A stretch of DNA of 64,000 nucleotides from Endomychus coccineus (Eukaryota > Arthropoda > Insecta > Coleoptera > Endomychidae): the NCBI GenBank assembly GCA_958510875.1, contig OY294067.1, forward strand, positions 264,962,180-265,026,179, read 5' to 3'. The notes beneath the pieces were generated by a model. The model made no database searches, was not told where the DNA came from, and saw nothing but the letters and a program-made list of their open reading frames with translations. Within the stretch, counting starts at the first letter, position 1. Each line of letters begins with the position of its first letter. This document shows, in pieces, positions 1 to 11,516 of the stretch. Made by a program: the position numbers and the translations under genes.

Positions 1-1
1 C

Positions 2-193
2 GCGCTTGCTAAACATTGCTTTGATTATAACCATCAATTTGATTACAAGAATGTTAATATTTTAACTAAGGAAACCAATTATTATAAAAGATCTATTCTG
101 GAGATGATTCATATAAAACGTGACTCCAAGTCTGTTAATCATAGGAGTGACGTTCAAACACTAAGTCATATTTATACTAATTTAATTAATTAA
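2..193 (+). CDS. C-terminal fragment of a Penelope-like element protein (GIY-YIG tail)
   Basis: An open frame runs in from the window edge and ends at TAA 191-193 (63 residues visible). It begins ALAKHCFDYNH and continues with a KET-NYYKR segment followed by an S-I-L-E-M helix. This layout is typical of the end of the GIY-YIG endonuclease domain in PLE polyproteins, where an A-x-A-x-H-C/x-x-x-x-H motif precedes the conserved Glu helix. The reverse transcriptase and the GIY and YIG strands would lie to the left of the window. A PLE terminal repeat with a hammerhead core follows about 290 bp downstream on the same strand, as expected for the 3' end of such an element. The assignment rests on family knowledge; the visible part has no stop or frameshift. 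Confidence 0.7.
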   Translation, partial: ALAKHCFDYNHQFDYKNVNILTKETNYYKRSILEMIHIKRDSKSVNHRSDVQTLSHIYTNLIN

Positions 194-479
194 TATTCTT
201 GCAAATTCCTACTTACGTCTTTATAATGTAAAAGTTTACTTTAGGTAGAATTGTCTAAAGTATTTCTCACAGGCCAGAGACCTTCTTTTATCACCTAATA
301 AATTATGACATCTGGCGCTTAAATGAACACTTGAGATGGTCTCGTCTGTTAGCAAAGAGGATAGAACTCTTTGTCTGTTAGTCTCTCGCAGACATTTATG
401 AAATGTGTTCGTATTTATTGATGATTCTACTTAATAGTGGATTTTTAATTTTTACGCTGCAACATTGCTGTGTTATAGT
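194..479. other. 3' untranslated part of the PLE, no gene
   Basis: This stretch lies between the PLE stop codon and the hammerhead-bearing terminal repeat. I see no coding signal in it and treat it as PLE 3' non-coding sequence. Confidence 0.4.
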
Positions 480-690
480 TCCGATTTCATGTCTCCGTTC
501 GTTTCGCGACGTTGGCATTTAAACGAAATTTGTGCGATAAGGACGCTTTGTGTTATTACAGTATTTCTAAGTAATCAGGTTATTGTATTAATAAGTCTTC
601 TGATGATGGTCGTGAGACCGAAACGTACGTAAAGACGAGGGTAAAAATAAAAATATATGTGTCAATGTGACCTATTTCCCGAGAATTGTG
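480..690 (+). repeat. PLE terminal repeat, copy A
   Basis: About 200 bp shared with copies at 1775-1990 (inverted), 1990-2205 and 28170-28400. Shared landmarks in order are a GTTTCG-GACGTTGGCATTT block, GCGATAAGGACGCTTTGTG, the hammerhead core, and GTGACCTATTTCCCGAGAAT. It follows the PLE coding tail at 2-193 on the same strand. Confidence 0.75.
595..636 (+). ncRNA. hammerhead ribozyme (type I, minimal), copy A
   Basis: Stem I is GTCTT 595-599 paired with AAGAC 632-636 (5 bp). The first core strand CTGATGA is at 600-606. One unpaired T (607) precedes stem II, GGTC 608-611 / GACC 616-619, closed by a GTGA loop. The second core strand is GAA 620-622. A very short stem III (AC 623-624 / GT 629-630) closes on a GTAC loop. 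The predicted cleavage site follows A631 in a GTA triplet, an allowed NUH. Short-stem hammerheads are known from the terminal repeats of Penelope-like elements, where they are thought to process the RNA. Every invariant core base is present. Confidence 0.75.
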
Positions 691-1774
691 TATTTGTACA
701 ATGACTTGAAGATTTTCGCTTTATGACCGATGTTTATTACGGGTACAGTCAATATAATTTCTTTCCTTTTCAAATAAGAAGTAATGCATTTTATCAGCCA
801 TTAAGAATTGAACACATGTTCTTATAGTTTTATTGCTGGTTTAAACAAAGCTGTACCGCTTGTATCTTCGGAAGTTGGAGAATTAAACTCAAATTTACCC
901 AAAACTTGTAAAATTTAATTTATAAAATAATGCTAACAAATTTTTTCAATGCACTGTGCCATTCTCAAAGCTAGCAGTTATCAGCTAGAGCTAAATCTGA
1001 AATTATGTCCTTAAATATTAGGAATTAACCAAAATGTGGTACAAATTTAGGGAGAAATTGCCTACCCCCAGACAATGGTTTGGGTGGGAGTTTGTTCATA
1101 AAATTGTTAACAAGGGATGAATTATATTTATCGATTCGGTTATTTAAAATTATGTTACTATTGTTTTTCGAATGTCTTAAAATTTTTTTTAATATGTTAA
1201 ATATCACGAGTGTGGACAATATTTTACTTATTCAAAGAGCATAACTCAAACATATTCAAATTAATGTAAAACATATAATTGATGATCCACAACGAATTAC
1301 TGGTCTGACCGTGAACCAGTTGAAACTTTTTTCCAGATGTTGAATAGTAATGGGCAATGTTATTGTATATACTATATAAGGTTCTCTATTTATGGAAGTA
1401 TTATTTGAACAGTGTATTTATCTTATCACAAACAAAATCTTTAGGGAATGTTGTTTTCATTGTTGATATTGATTTTAAAAATGAAATTATATTGCATGTC
1501 GATAACTTTACAATAGTAAAGTGTACATAATACAATTAAAATCTTAACTGTTTGATTACATTATATACTACACCAGTTTTTATAAAACGCGTAATCAATT
1601 AAAATTCATCTATTTTCTGTACTCACATTATTTTTGATTTAATAACGTTGAAGAAATCATGATATTTTTTTGCTCTGATGTTCTTCATGGGTTATGGGAA
1701 AGATGCTAGAAAGTGTAATAGGTATTTACCTTTTCCTCTGCATCTTGACTTTTACTGTTACTGTTTAAATTATA
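691..1774. other. no recognisable gene
   Basis: AT-rich non-coding sequence between PLE repeats. Only short spurious frames are present. I see no domain, tRNA or clear repeat. Confidence 0.5.
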
Positions 1775-1825
1775 TATGAATTCTCGATAAATAGGTCACA
1801 TTAACACATATGCTTTATATTTTAC

Positions 1826-1866
1826 TCTTTACGTACGTTTCGGTCTCACGACCATCATCAGAAGAC
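1826..1866 (-). ncRNA. hammerhead ribozyme, copy B
   Basis: Read on the minus strand: GTCTT (1866-1862), CTGATGA (1861-1855), one bulged T, a GGTC-GTGA-GACC stem II, GAAA, then C-GTAC-GT-A and AAGAG. The core is intact. The outermost base pair of stem I is lost (G opposite G), which leaves 4 bp. Confidence 0.7.
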
Positions 1867-2109
1867 TTATTATTTCAATAATCTGATTACTTAAAACTAA
1901 TTGTATTAACACAAAGCGTCCTTATCGCACCAATTTCGTTTAAAATGCCAACGTCGTCGAAACGAACAGAAACACGAAATCGAAATTGAAACACGATTTC
2001 GTGTTTCTGTTCGTTTCGGCGACGTTGGCATTTTAAACGAAATTGGTGCGATAAGGACGCTTTGTGTCAATATAATTAGTTCTAGGTAATCAGGTTATTG
2101 AAATAATAA

Positions 2110-2151
2110 GTCTTCTGATGATGGTCGTGAGACCGAAACGTACGTAAAGAC
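2110..2151 (+). ncRNA. hammerhead ribozyme, copy C
   Basis: The 42-base motif is identical to copy A: GTCTT 2110-2114, CTGATGA 2115-2121, stem II 2123-2134, GAA 2135-2137, short stem III, predicted cleavage after A2146, AAGAC 2147-2151. All five stem I pairs are kept. Confidence 0.75.
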
Positions 2152-2800
2152 TAAAATATAAAGCATATGTGTTAATGTGACCTATTTCCCGAGAATTTAT
2201 ATATAATTCATACCTGGGTCAAGAATCTTTATTGTTACTGTTTAAATGAATACTCTCAAATTTCTAAATGTTATTGCTTTGTTGTACACTACTTCTAAGT
2301 TACCCGATCTGCTTAAAGTAAGTATGGGGTACATTGAAAACATTACCTATATGAATATTATAAATTCCAAAATATTTAACTACATAATATTAAGGTATTC
2401 TGATATAACATACTAAATAAATATTTATGGGATGTAGAGAAAATTCTGAGTGGTTTCAGTCATAAATTTGAATATATTTGGCATAATCCCAACTCACGAG
2501 ATTAGACGATACGTAGACTTCAACTGTTATTTTATTTGCCAATGGCACCAGTACCCTGACCTGGGACAATTAATTCATTGTGTTATCTGTAAGTAACCTA
2601 AACACACAGTGCAGTGCGCAAGACGCAGGAGAATCGATACACATACCATACAACCGGTCCGTCAGGCTCAAGTGTATTCTTATTAAAATTCGTTGCTAGG
2701 TAATGAATACTATTTACTAGCATACGGCGCGTGCAACTACCTTTCACTACTCTTATACGGCTGCTTTCCCATACTCGATTATCCAAATTCTTATACGAAA

Positions 2801-2980
2801 ATGAGTGACAACTCTGATGAAATCATTAACAAATTAACCGACGAGTTGAACGATGAAGAAAACCGTGAACATAATCCAGCTGACGACAACAAACCAAAAT
2901 CACGAAAAAAGAGGAATTTGGTTGATGTTCCAGGCAGGGGAAACATTGGATTCGATGGAGAACCTTGTGAATCATTCTGA
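2801..2980 (+). CDS. small charged protein, dispersed family member 1
   Basis: Unrecognised family. The 59-residue protein starts at ATG 2801 in a good context (AAAATGA) and stops at TGA 2978-2980. The frame is open further upstream, but there it starts only from a non-ATG codon and would add an unrelated hydrophobic stretch, so I prefer ATG 2801. The first 30 residues are rich in D, E and N; a basic patch follows (KPKSRKKR, about residues 33-40); the protein ends with the family motif (DVPGRGNIGFDGEPCESF). There is no signal peptide or membrane segment from this start, and it is probably disordered and intracellular (inference). An AATAAA lies at 3115-3120. Paralogues are at 15063-15353, 19311-19577 and 31487-31771, all on the minus strand; this is the shortest member and the only one on the plus strand. 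Confidence 0.65.
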   Translation: MSDNSDEIINKLTDELNDEENREHNPADDNKPKSRKKRNLVDVPGRGNIGFDGEPCESF

Positions 2981-5275
2981 AGACCAAAGTTTTATGTATG
3001 ACTATGAAGAATGGACAGCTTTATTACACTTTATTTCCACTCTGAGTATTATTTTTACAGTCTAATCACGTGGTGTAGTTTGCAAGGTAATTTAGAATAT
3101 ATCCCTTAGTTCGTAATAAAATCACTTCTATGATTATTCGAAGTAATAAAATTCTTATCATTTAATTGTTTCGTTTCAATCAGCTATAAACCTTTTATTG
3201 ATAAAATTCCTCACGAACAATGTTAAGTGATATTTTATTCAATATTGATGTTCTATGAATTATTCAACGATTTATAACAAATCAATAATTTCAAGATAAT
3301 TGACAGAATAAAATACATTCAACATCATTACAGCTATTTGATTTCATTTTTTAATAAATTGATTCTATTATAGCTCGCAAGGAACAATGTTTTAATTTTT
3401 GAAGAATTCTCAAGATATTGTGAACTGTGAAATCTCCGCTATTTACCTTTACCTTCCCCACCGAATGTTGACTTCCACTTGTAATTTAAGAAAAATTATG
3501 GAGGAGTACTTCGAAGAATACCGATTATTCTATTTTTAATGTAATAACATGGGAACTCAGTTCAAAATACACAGGTATTCAGTTTCTTACATTTTATTTT
3601 TTTGTATATTAATTTTTTTATTAAGTATATTATTGTCATAGATCATAGACCAATTTTTATGTTTTCTATTGTGTAATGTAAGTATTATTTATTTCATAAT
3701 TCTCATAATCTCATAGTTTAATTATGTATCAATTAAGTATATTTTATTAATAAAATGTTAAAATATTTTAATATAACATAATATCAATTCAATGTTATAT
3801 AATTTGCTATAAACGTACAACACAAGCACAAAATAATAGTATATGTTTTAGTGTAGATATTATTAATCATACACAATTTTGTTTTAATATACTAATTAAA
3901 ATTTATTAATAGTTGTTTTACTTTGTGATTTGACATGAAGTTCCATCAATTTAATATATCATCTTTTTCAGATTTGTGAAACAAAATTACAAACAAATAT
4001 GGAAAAGTCTTAATTGAGCTCAATAAATAATATTTTCAAGTACAGTATTACATACATTGAATTGTACCTAGATATTTAGGTACCTACTTTGGTTTCAACT
4101 TCAAACTTTAGGCCGAAATTTAATTTATATGCTTTCGGAAACGAATTGTTCAAAAACGTAAATAAAATAACCATTAAAAGTCTAATCTTTTTATTTTAAT
4201 TCCTTAAATTAGTGAAAATCATATTTTTAATAGATATTTTATTGAAGTTGATAATGTATTTTCATCACATAGTTGCTGATTTCATTTAATTCAGAACAGT
4301 TTGAAGTTTGACATTGCCATCAAATATTTCAATGAAGTAATTCTATTTTTAAATATATTTTCTATATTCCAGAATAACTTTTTTCTGTAAGAACCATCTG
4401 CCCACGAATAATGCCTTATATCATGATAACAGAATTCTATATTTTATCAATAGACTAGGTTACTTGTGAGCATTGATAAGAAAGAAGAAACACTGAAGAG
4501 ATGTAATAATATGTTTTCAAATACTGTCCTATTTTCAGTATTATAATTTATCACGATCATCTTTCGTTGTTCGTTAACTAATTATTATTAGTTGTCAACA
4601 ATACTAATTATTTCAAGGAAAGATTACAAGCTTTCATAAACAAACTGAATGTTTGAATGACTTTTATTCAAATCTATATTATTTTCGTATATTTGAGTAT
4701 TTACTACGTATTCATAGCTTTACAACTTCACACTATTTAGGGAATATAACATTATTGTGATGAATACTATAAAGATGTTATTTCATACAGAAAATATATT
4801 TTACAAGAAATAAATATGTGTGGTGAGTTCTAACCAGTGAATAAGGTAACAATATGAGTAAATATTGTATTTTTATTGTATGTTTAAAATCAATTGTGTG
4901 AAACTCAATAAAGTTTAATTCCTGGCCTTAATCAATTTCATACTTCGTTCTGCAGTTTAAGAAGTTCGTTGTACTGTCATGGAGTTGATGATTTATTATA
5001 ATCAAAAGATTTCCTGGTAGTTATTTTTAAGTTGAGGACATATTTCTGAATAGTTACTGATTCGAACTAACCACATTTGACTTTCCGTCTGTCTCAATGC
5101 TGTCAAATTTTGGGTGAGCTTTATTGTGCTTGGTAAATACCGAATAATATCATATCACCCCCTTGAATAATTTAATGAATAACAGCTCATAAAGGTATAT
5201 TTAACTTTGGGGGGGAAACATTATTCGGCTTTCAAATTTAACGTACAATGTTGGGAAAAGTCCCATCATCCCTTA
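2981..5275. other. long non-coding stretch, nothing recognised
   Basis: AT-rich sequence of about 2.3 kb downstream of family gene 1. A possible poly(A) signal for that gene (AATAAA) is at 3115-3120. I see no domain-bearing frame, RNA gene or clear inverted repeat. Confidence 0.5.
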
Positions 5276-6786
5276 GTCCAGTCAAAAATGTAAGAAAAAC
5301 GTGGTCACTTCTAAAATTTGAGATACAAAGTCGAATTGAAAAATTCTATTTGCATTGTATTATTATTTTAAGGTCCTAAAATCAAAACCAGTTTCCCGGA
5401 AAACTCCGGAAAATCAAAATTATCATTCCTTTAATTTATTATAATTGAGTATTTCGTTACTATCGTAGTGAATACTACCATGTGTTGAAAAAATAGAGTA
5501 ACATTCACGCGTCCACATGCATTCATTTAAAGAAATTAAAGTTTGTTTTAAAAATGTGTCGTTTTTCGAAACAGGTAAATTTTAAACAGCGTCAGTGCCT
5601 TATTCGAAGCAGGTAAAATTAAATTTCCTCAGTGCTGTCAAAACTTCTTCCTCGTACTGAACTTAATTTGAGGAACATGGAGAAATAAGCTGATGCTAGG
5701 TGTTAGAGAGTATGAGGAGGCAGGATAAAAGACACATATTTGTTTTAGTTAACCTAATAATCAGAGGCAGCTATGGGCTTTGAACGATAAAGCTCTGGCA
5801 TCTCTGCCACACCCTCAACATAATCATCATCATCAGAACAGTGCAGGGGAGTGAACCCTTATAGCACGTAGGTAGTCCGATTGTGTCCATTGTGCGCCTC
5901 ATAATCAGTGGCCTATTTTATTTAGGTTTGTGGTCTACAGAGATTTATTTAGGTTTGTGGTCTACAGAAACCCAGCATGTTGCAGACGCTAAATTCCATA
6001 ACTCCTTCCGGAAACAGTTCTGCTTCACTAAAGTAACGAAAACGGGAGGGTGCAAAAGCTAAACTGGGCTTTCGATTAGGATGTGAGAGGCAGTTTCTGC
6101 TCTACCTCTCGACATTTCTTACATACAGGGTCATCTACGATACCTGTAATGTGTAGGTATTTATTAAGGCGACAAAAACTAATTATCCAGAATTTTCCTT
6201 CTTTTAGTTGAATTTGTACCGAGAACCATCACGGTACCATATTATTCCAATTACACCGACTAAAATTTTTTGAGAAAACATGTAATTAGACACGTTAGAC
6301 GAGAACCGAGATCGGAATATGAAAGAAACACGACGCAATTTTCACCAATTTTCCAGAAATTTCCTTCTTTAAGTGAAATTTTTACCGAGATACATCAAGG
6401 TATCTTATTATTTCAATACTACAAGTCCGAGAAAAAATTTTGTTTGTTGCTAAGATTTGGTAACATTTTCCGGGTTTTCCAGCAAACGGACCGGATTTTC
6501 ATGTTCTGACTCCAGATTCGGGTTCAACGGACCTAGAAATCCCCAGATACCAAATTTCAGAAACATTGGGTTGAAAGATCCTGATATATTCCATTTGTTA
6601 TATACATTGTCAAATGAAAATAGTTCTTCCTTGATTATTAATAGGAAAAGTCATGAACGAGCTTATTCACCAGTTCACAAATCATCCAGAAGCCAAACCC
6701 AACACAGTGCAAAAAGAATTTTTCAATGCGATTTTGTATCTCAAATTTTAGAAATGACCACGTTTTTCTTACATTTTTGACTGGAC
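5276..6786. mobile_element. foldback-type DNA element with ~85-bp inverted ends
   Basis: The left end (from GTCCAGTCAAAAATGTAAG at 5276) and the right end (ending CTTACATTTTTGACTGGAC at 6786) are inverted copies for roughly 85 bp, with few differences. The interior holds an old non-LTR 3' end (5818-6160). It also holds a diverged direct repeat of about 90 bp (near 6190-6280 and 6356-6440; shared TTTCCTTCTTT, ACCGAGA and TATT-ATT blocks). No transposase frame is visible and no target duplication could be fixed, so this looks like a non-autonomous element that picked up other repeats. Confidence 0.55.
5818..6160 (-). pseudogene. 3' end of a non-LTR retrotransposon (RNase H / zinc tail), decayed
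   Basis: The plus strand carries a CATCATCATCA start, then blocks such as AGGATGTGAGAGGCAGTT and GTTCTGCTTCA. These resemble the remnant at 53880-54120, where the same sequence encodes the end of an ORF2 RNase H tail on the minus strand. A tandem duplication of about 26 bp (ATTTATTTAGGTTTGTGGTC, 5921-5972) has disrupted it. No open frame remains. Confidence 0.5.
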
Positions 6787-7442
6787 CATCCATTTACAAA
6801 TACAAATACAAAGTTTGAGTGATATGGTTAAAGTTTTTCCGAACTGTCCTGAACTTGACCCATCTGGACAAATTCAATCGAATTAAAGTATATACAAATT
6901 AATCATTTCAATAAAGTTACAAGCTGATCAATCCAATTAAGTGTTTGACTGATTAAATTATTTATCACAACTATCCTGTTACGTATATAGTAAATAACGA
7001 TTACGTATCATCTACTTATTAATTGATTATCACATTATCGGGCACCACTCTTGTATTTCCTGTCTGGATGGTCCTATCATAATGAAATTTTGACAAGAAA
7101 TCATTTGCTGTTCGGAGACGAACCTTACCCTTTTCTGAAGGATTGGAAATTAAAAAAAAATCATAACTCCCAAAGTAGAATAGAGTAGAGTATTTATTGC
7201 ATGTATAAACTATTGTTTACATTTGTCAAATAAAATATGAAAATGATATACTAAGGTATGTCTATATAAAAAGAGATTTAAAATGTTTGTAAGTAAATAT
7301 AGTTAATAACTTAGGTATATGGAACACAGAATGGACATAACAAATTTTAGTGGATGTGTATGACATACCATACAAAATTTATATAAAACTATTTAAAACT
7401 ATTTAAAACAATCAATTGGCCAATGGGGCAACAAAAATTCTT
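6787..7442. other. no recognisable gene
   Basis: AT-rich sequence between the foldback element and the start of the Jockey-like remnant. No feature seen, apart from what may be 3' non-coding sequence of that remnant. Confidence 0.4.
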
Positions 7443-9154
7443 TTATCGAATAGAACGCTTGACTAAGAAAATTTTTTTTAATGTGGATTTAGAAACATTG
7501 AGCGAGCACTCTTTTAGCTTCTTGGGTAGCTTGCTCATGAATATTTTACTATAATAGTTAGCAGAACAGGGACTCAAATTTAATCTTAAATAGTCGATAT
7601 GAATATTATGGGAACATCTAGTGTTACAATTATGCATATTATTATTAAAAACATGTGTATCAAACCGTCATACTAATTAGTATGCAATTATAAATATATA
7701 GTCTAATTTCATCTCTAAAACGTTTCTTTGTTAAGATTCTCAAGACATTTCTTTGAAGGCGAAAAATCCTATCCGAATGAGGTGAATTCCCCCGGCCTGT
7801 CAGGGCATATTACATATGCGACTGAATAAGGCAGAAGTATGCCATGCGCATCGCCTTCTCAGACAAGTAGCTTACTAAATTTCTTATCAAGAAAATATTT
7901 TCTCAGATTTTGTTAACTACACTGTCAACATGACACTCCCAACTAAGAACTGGAGCAAATAAGATACCCAAAAACTTTATGTCAGGGTTTTCAAAAGTAA
8001 TGTTTCTGTGTGTGAATAACATTATACCAGTCTTTTCATGGTTTACGGACAGTTCATTTGCACAAAACTAGCCAAAAAAAAATTCTTGAGAATCACTCAA
8101 GCAAGCCATCAAATCCCTTATATTATTCTCGTTTAGAACCATACTGGTGTCTGTCATCAGCAAAGAGCAGGAGATCTGCCGCTTCCTCCCCTGAACCAGA
8201 TCATTAATGAAAATAAGGAACAATAGCGGACGAGTACCCTGTGGAACTCCAATGATAACCTCACCATGTTCCGAGGAGGTTCCATTGATGGCAGTGTACT
8301 GTTTCCGGTTGGATAAAAGAGAGTAAATTAAATTACAGCTGTCATGAAATTTGTAAAATTTCAGTTTATCAACAAGAATACGGAGAAACCAGATCAAAAG
8401 CTTACATCATAAAAGAATGTGCCTACGATGAACCCTTTTTTGATATCACTTACAATGATCTCATAAGTTTATTTACAGCATCATTGGTGCTCCTATTTTT
8501 ACGGAAGCCAAACTGATTGCAATAAAAAATGTTCGACTTTTCAAAATAGTCGGTTATCTGATACTTCCAACACGATTCAACATTTTTTTGAAAAAAGTGG
8601 AACTATAGCTATTGGTCTATAATTGTTCATGTCGTTTTTGGGTCCTTTTTCATGTACATGAATAAACCTTCGTAATTTTCAGATCATCACGATATTCCGG
8701 CGTCTATACATTGGTTTAATAATTTGGTTAACGGATAAATAAAAATGTTAATTACATTCTTAATTAGGTCTATATTAATGTTATAATGGTCTTTACTTTT
8801 TCATTTGATATTTTGTTAATAGTATCTCTTACATGGATATACGAAACGTGAGAGAACGAGAATGACTTAAGATTTAACTTTTCCAAAAATGATAAATATT
8901 TTCTGAGATTTTTTAAATTTAGATATTTTTAATTTGATCTCTGAAGGATATTTAAAAAAATGAATTTCACTTATGTGGGTCCAGTGTTGCTGAATTTTTA
9001 TTCTTATTCTTCTTTCCATTGTTAACATGAAATATGCCCTGTTTTGGTTATTTGAGTTAATCACATGTTTTTTATAACCTAATGATTTATACTTAGAAAG
9101 TTCATTATGATAAGTTCTTTTAACGGAAGAAAGAGTTTTTTTTAATAGCTTCAT
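7443..9154 (-). pseudogene. decayed Jockey/CR1-like non-LTR retrotransposon ORF2
   Basis: Read on the minus strand, the pieces follow ORF2 order. First is a linker between endonuclease and RT (9154-8867, with a SNNQNRAYFM segment). Next are RT finger sequences with frameshifts (about 8800-8400). Then comes the RT palm (8397-8068), with a GVPQGT motif and an N-D-L-V segment, in which the catalytic F-A-D-D block is shifted and lost. Last is the C-terminal tail (7637-7443), with a HNCNTR-like motif and LPKKLKECSLN. Several stops and frameshifts separate the pieces, so no functional enzyme can be made. Clade placement is by motif style only. Confidence 0.7.
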
Positions 9155-10756
9155 CGTTGGGAAAATTAGATTTTAATTCCCCCAAGAATCTTAGCCATTC
9201 CCTCTAGTTGCGAAGCTCGTCATTAGGCCAACTGAAAAGAGTATACATTGAATCGATTCAAACCTTTCACAGTGAATTTAAGTTAATTTAAAACTAATTT
9301 CACCCAAGTTTCAACAAAATAGTTCAGCCACAACAACAACAAAAACAGTTATTGAAGTAAACTTAAATTTACTCCGCAGAAACGTAAAATTAATTTTGCA
9401 CATTTTCTTTAAAATATTAGTTTAAATATTATTTGGTTCTGTAAAGACAATAAAATAAATAATTTATTTCATTATCTGTACACAAATGGGAAGTGTCTTT
9501 ACAGATATTGCCACGCACACTATTTATCTATTTTCTAAGCTGCAACACATTTTACTTATTTATTTTGTGAATCAGCTCCCTTCACCAAACCATAATCCAG
9601 CCCTCCGTACATAATATTATTGTATGTTATATAACATGACGTTAGTCGCTATATGAGATTTTGTCTCACTTTTTTGGAGAAATGCGCATAACTTTGGGCA
9701 TATTTGTGGGGTGTTTGCCGTCTTGGTTATGTTTAAATATTCTAAATATAACTCATTTCACTGTTTATATAATATATTTAATATCATTTGTGTAAAATTT
9801 GCACTATATTGCGGATCATTAGATAAGTGAGAAAAATTCTCACGCGCGAGTCATGGTGAGAAATCTGACCTAGCTAGCAACGCCGGGTTAAGGATGACAT
9901 TTCTATTTGTAAATGACAATTTAGTTGATAACTCCATTTGGTATTGTCACTGTGTGAAACAATTGTCAGTAAGTAAAATTGGCAGTTCGTGTAAATTTTA
10001 ATTATTGTTTTATTTCAGTATAATACTGGAAATTCTATTTGGAATGAAGGTTGGAAGATTAATGTCTATTAGTCTAGGGCTAGGGCATTGACTACAAACT
10101 TATTTTTATAGTTATTGGTCTAGAAGTCTAGGGTATTCCTGACTTTGATGATGACGATTCTACAGATTTTAGCTAGACAAATGAAATATTCCTTACCGCT
10201 TAAGCTTTATTTTATGAATTCTCTCAACGCTTACTTCGTCTGTGGTAATGTACCTATTGTAATAATGAACCATTACACTACAAATTTAGGTATTAGTCAT
10301 TCCAAGACTAATTGTATTTGGTAATCTTAGAAATGTGCTGACTAATTTTCATTCATGGTATATGAAGCGGAAATTGCTGACTGCTAGATATAATCTGATG
10401 GTAATGAACTCAAATATTACCTGCCTTTATAGTAATAACCAATCCAAGGTTAATATAGCCAATTTATATAACAATGTATCTATCAATTCATTAAGAATGT
10501 TTCATTAAAATCAACTAAGTAGATGAGTGATTACAAATGTATAATAATTTGATAGAAAAGTAATAGGTTCACTTCGGAACTTTCTGAAAATACTAGAAAT
10601 ATTTTACAAATTGTATTGATCTCCATAGTACTATGGTGAATAAATCCTATACGTATACATAGCAATAGGTATCTGAAATTTTACCGGGTAGAATGTTATA
10701 ATATAAAAGCTGTGATCCATTCAACTTCCTCCACTTGTAGGAACTGAAAATATGTA
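9155..10756. other. no recognisable gene
   Basis: About 1.6 kb of AT-rich sequence with no frame, domain or repeat that I can support. Confidence 0.45.
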
Positions 10757-11215
10757 CAGGGTATTTCGGGAGAAAATGGAAATATTTCAGTTACCTACAT
10801 GTCTTCGAGACAAAATAAAAAGTCCGATTTCCCCTTGTTTCAGAGATACTTCGATCAATTATAATTCAAAAACTGAGGAAAAATTTATTACAAAACAAAA
10901 AATAAGCAAATAGCATTAATTCACAACAAATTTTTGAAAACATAACCGCCCACTTCGATACTACTAGCGAGTTTCAGTGCACGATGATTCGCTTTAATGA
11001 ATGATGCAGCATTAAGAATGCGATCTGGTAACGCATCTCTTGTGTCTACTTTCGCAGCATAAACTAAAGACTTCATCCATCCCCAAAGACAAAAATTTTA
11101 GTTTGATTAATTTTTTATAAAGAAAACCTAATCATCTCTGAAACAAATAAAAATTGGACTGGGCTGCTTATTTTGGATTCCTTGAAATATTTACATTTTC
11201 TCCCTAAGGACCCTG
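10757..11215. mobile_element. mariner-type MITE keeping a transposase tail
   Basis: The ends are inverted: CAGGGTATTTCGGGAGAAAA at 10757 and the matching ...TTTTCTCCCTAAGGACCCTG ending at 11215, both continuing into a TGGAAATATTTCA-like block. TA precedes the left end; the right flank has CA, so the target duplication is degraded. On the minus strand a frame of about 50 codons (from about 11077 to 10925) ends in a pattern like the C-terminus of the 22396-23169 transposase (D-R-I-L-N-A-A, then a G-G near the end). It is an internally deleted relative of DD41D-type elements. Confidence 0.6.
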
Positions 11216-11224
11216 CATATTGCA

Positions 11225-11330
11225 AATGTTTAGAAATAGAAAGACGTCGAAGTATATTTTATGTCCTTCATTAAAAGTTTATTAGAATTGACAACATATT
11301 GTGTTTTACAAGGGTCGATACTGCGATCTC
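11225..11330. repeat. short dispersed repeat, copy 1 (copy 2 at 12060-12160)
   Basis: Shares an AAGACGTC block followed by GAAAGTTTATTCGAATTGACAAC-like sequence with 12060-12160 in the same orientation. Origin unknown. Confidence 0.4.
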
Positions 11331-11393
11331 TATCTTAAAATTTAATTATATAACTAGGAGGTGGTCAGTCAGTACGCTGCGCATATTCTCGAA

Positions 11394-11516
11394 GAGTTAA
11401 GACGGAGTGAGTAAATGAGCCGAAAATAGGAAAGACTCCGTTCGCTACGCTTAATTAAATTAGTAAAAATCATTTTACTGTTCGCTACGCTTCCTCCGTC
11501 TTAACTCGAACCCAAA
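11394..11516. repeat. inverted repeat with GTTCGCTACGCT repeats
   Basis: GAGTTAAGACGGAG near 11394 is inverted as CTCCGTCTTAACTC near 11502-11515. Between the arms GTTCGCTACGCTT occurs twice (near 11450 and 11480), and a diverged copy lies at about 11952. The unit is probably a small MITE or a fragment of one. Confidence 0.45.

Larger units (their letters stand above)
1775..2205. repeat. head-to-head pair of PLE terminal repeats (copies B and C), palindrome
   Basis: Two terminal repeats of about 205 bp lie in opposite orientation around an axis near 1995. Copy B reads on the minus strand (1990 down to 1775) and copy C on the plus strand (1990 up to 2205). The centre is a near-perfect palindrome built on ACACGAAATCG / CGATTTCGTGT. 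Each copy carries its own hammerhead core, so the two ribozymes diverge. Inverted terminal repeats are a known outcome of PLE insertion. No PLE coding sequence lies between or directly beside these two. Confidence 0.75.

Noticed and set aside
2693..2800. N-terminal hydrophobic extension of family member 1
   Set aside because: The frame upstream of 2801 begins at a non-ATG codon, and no other family member has such an extension.
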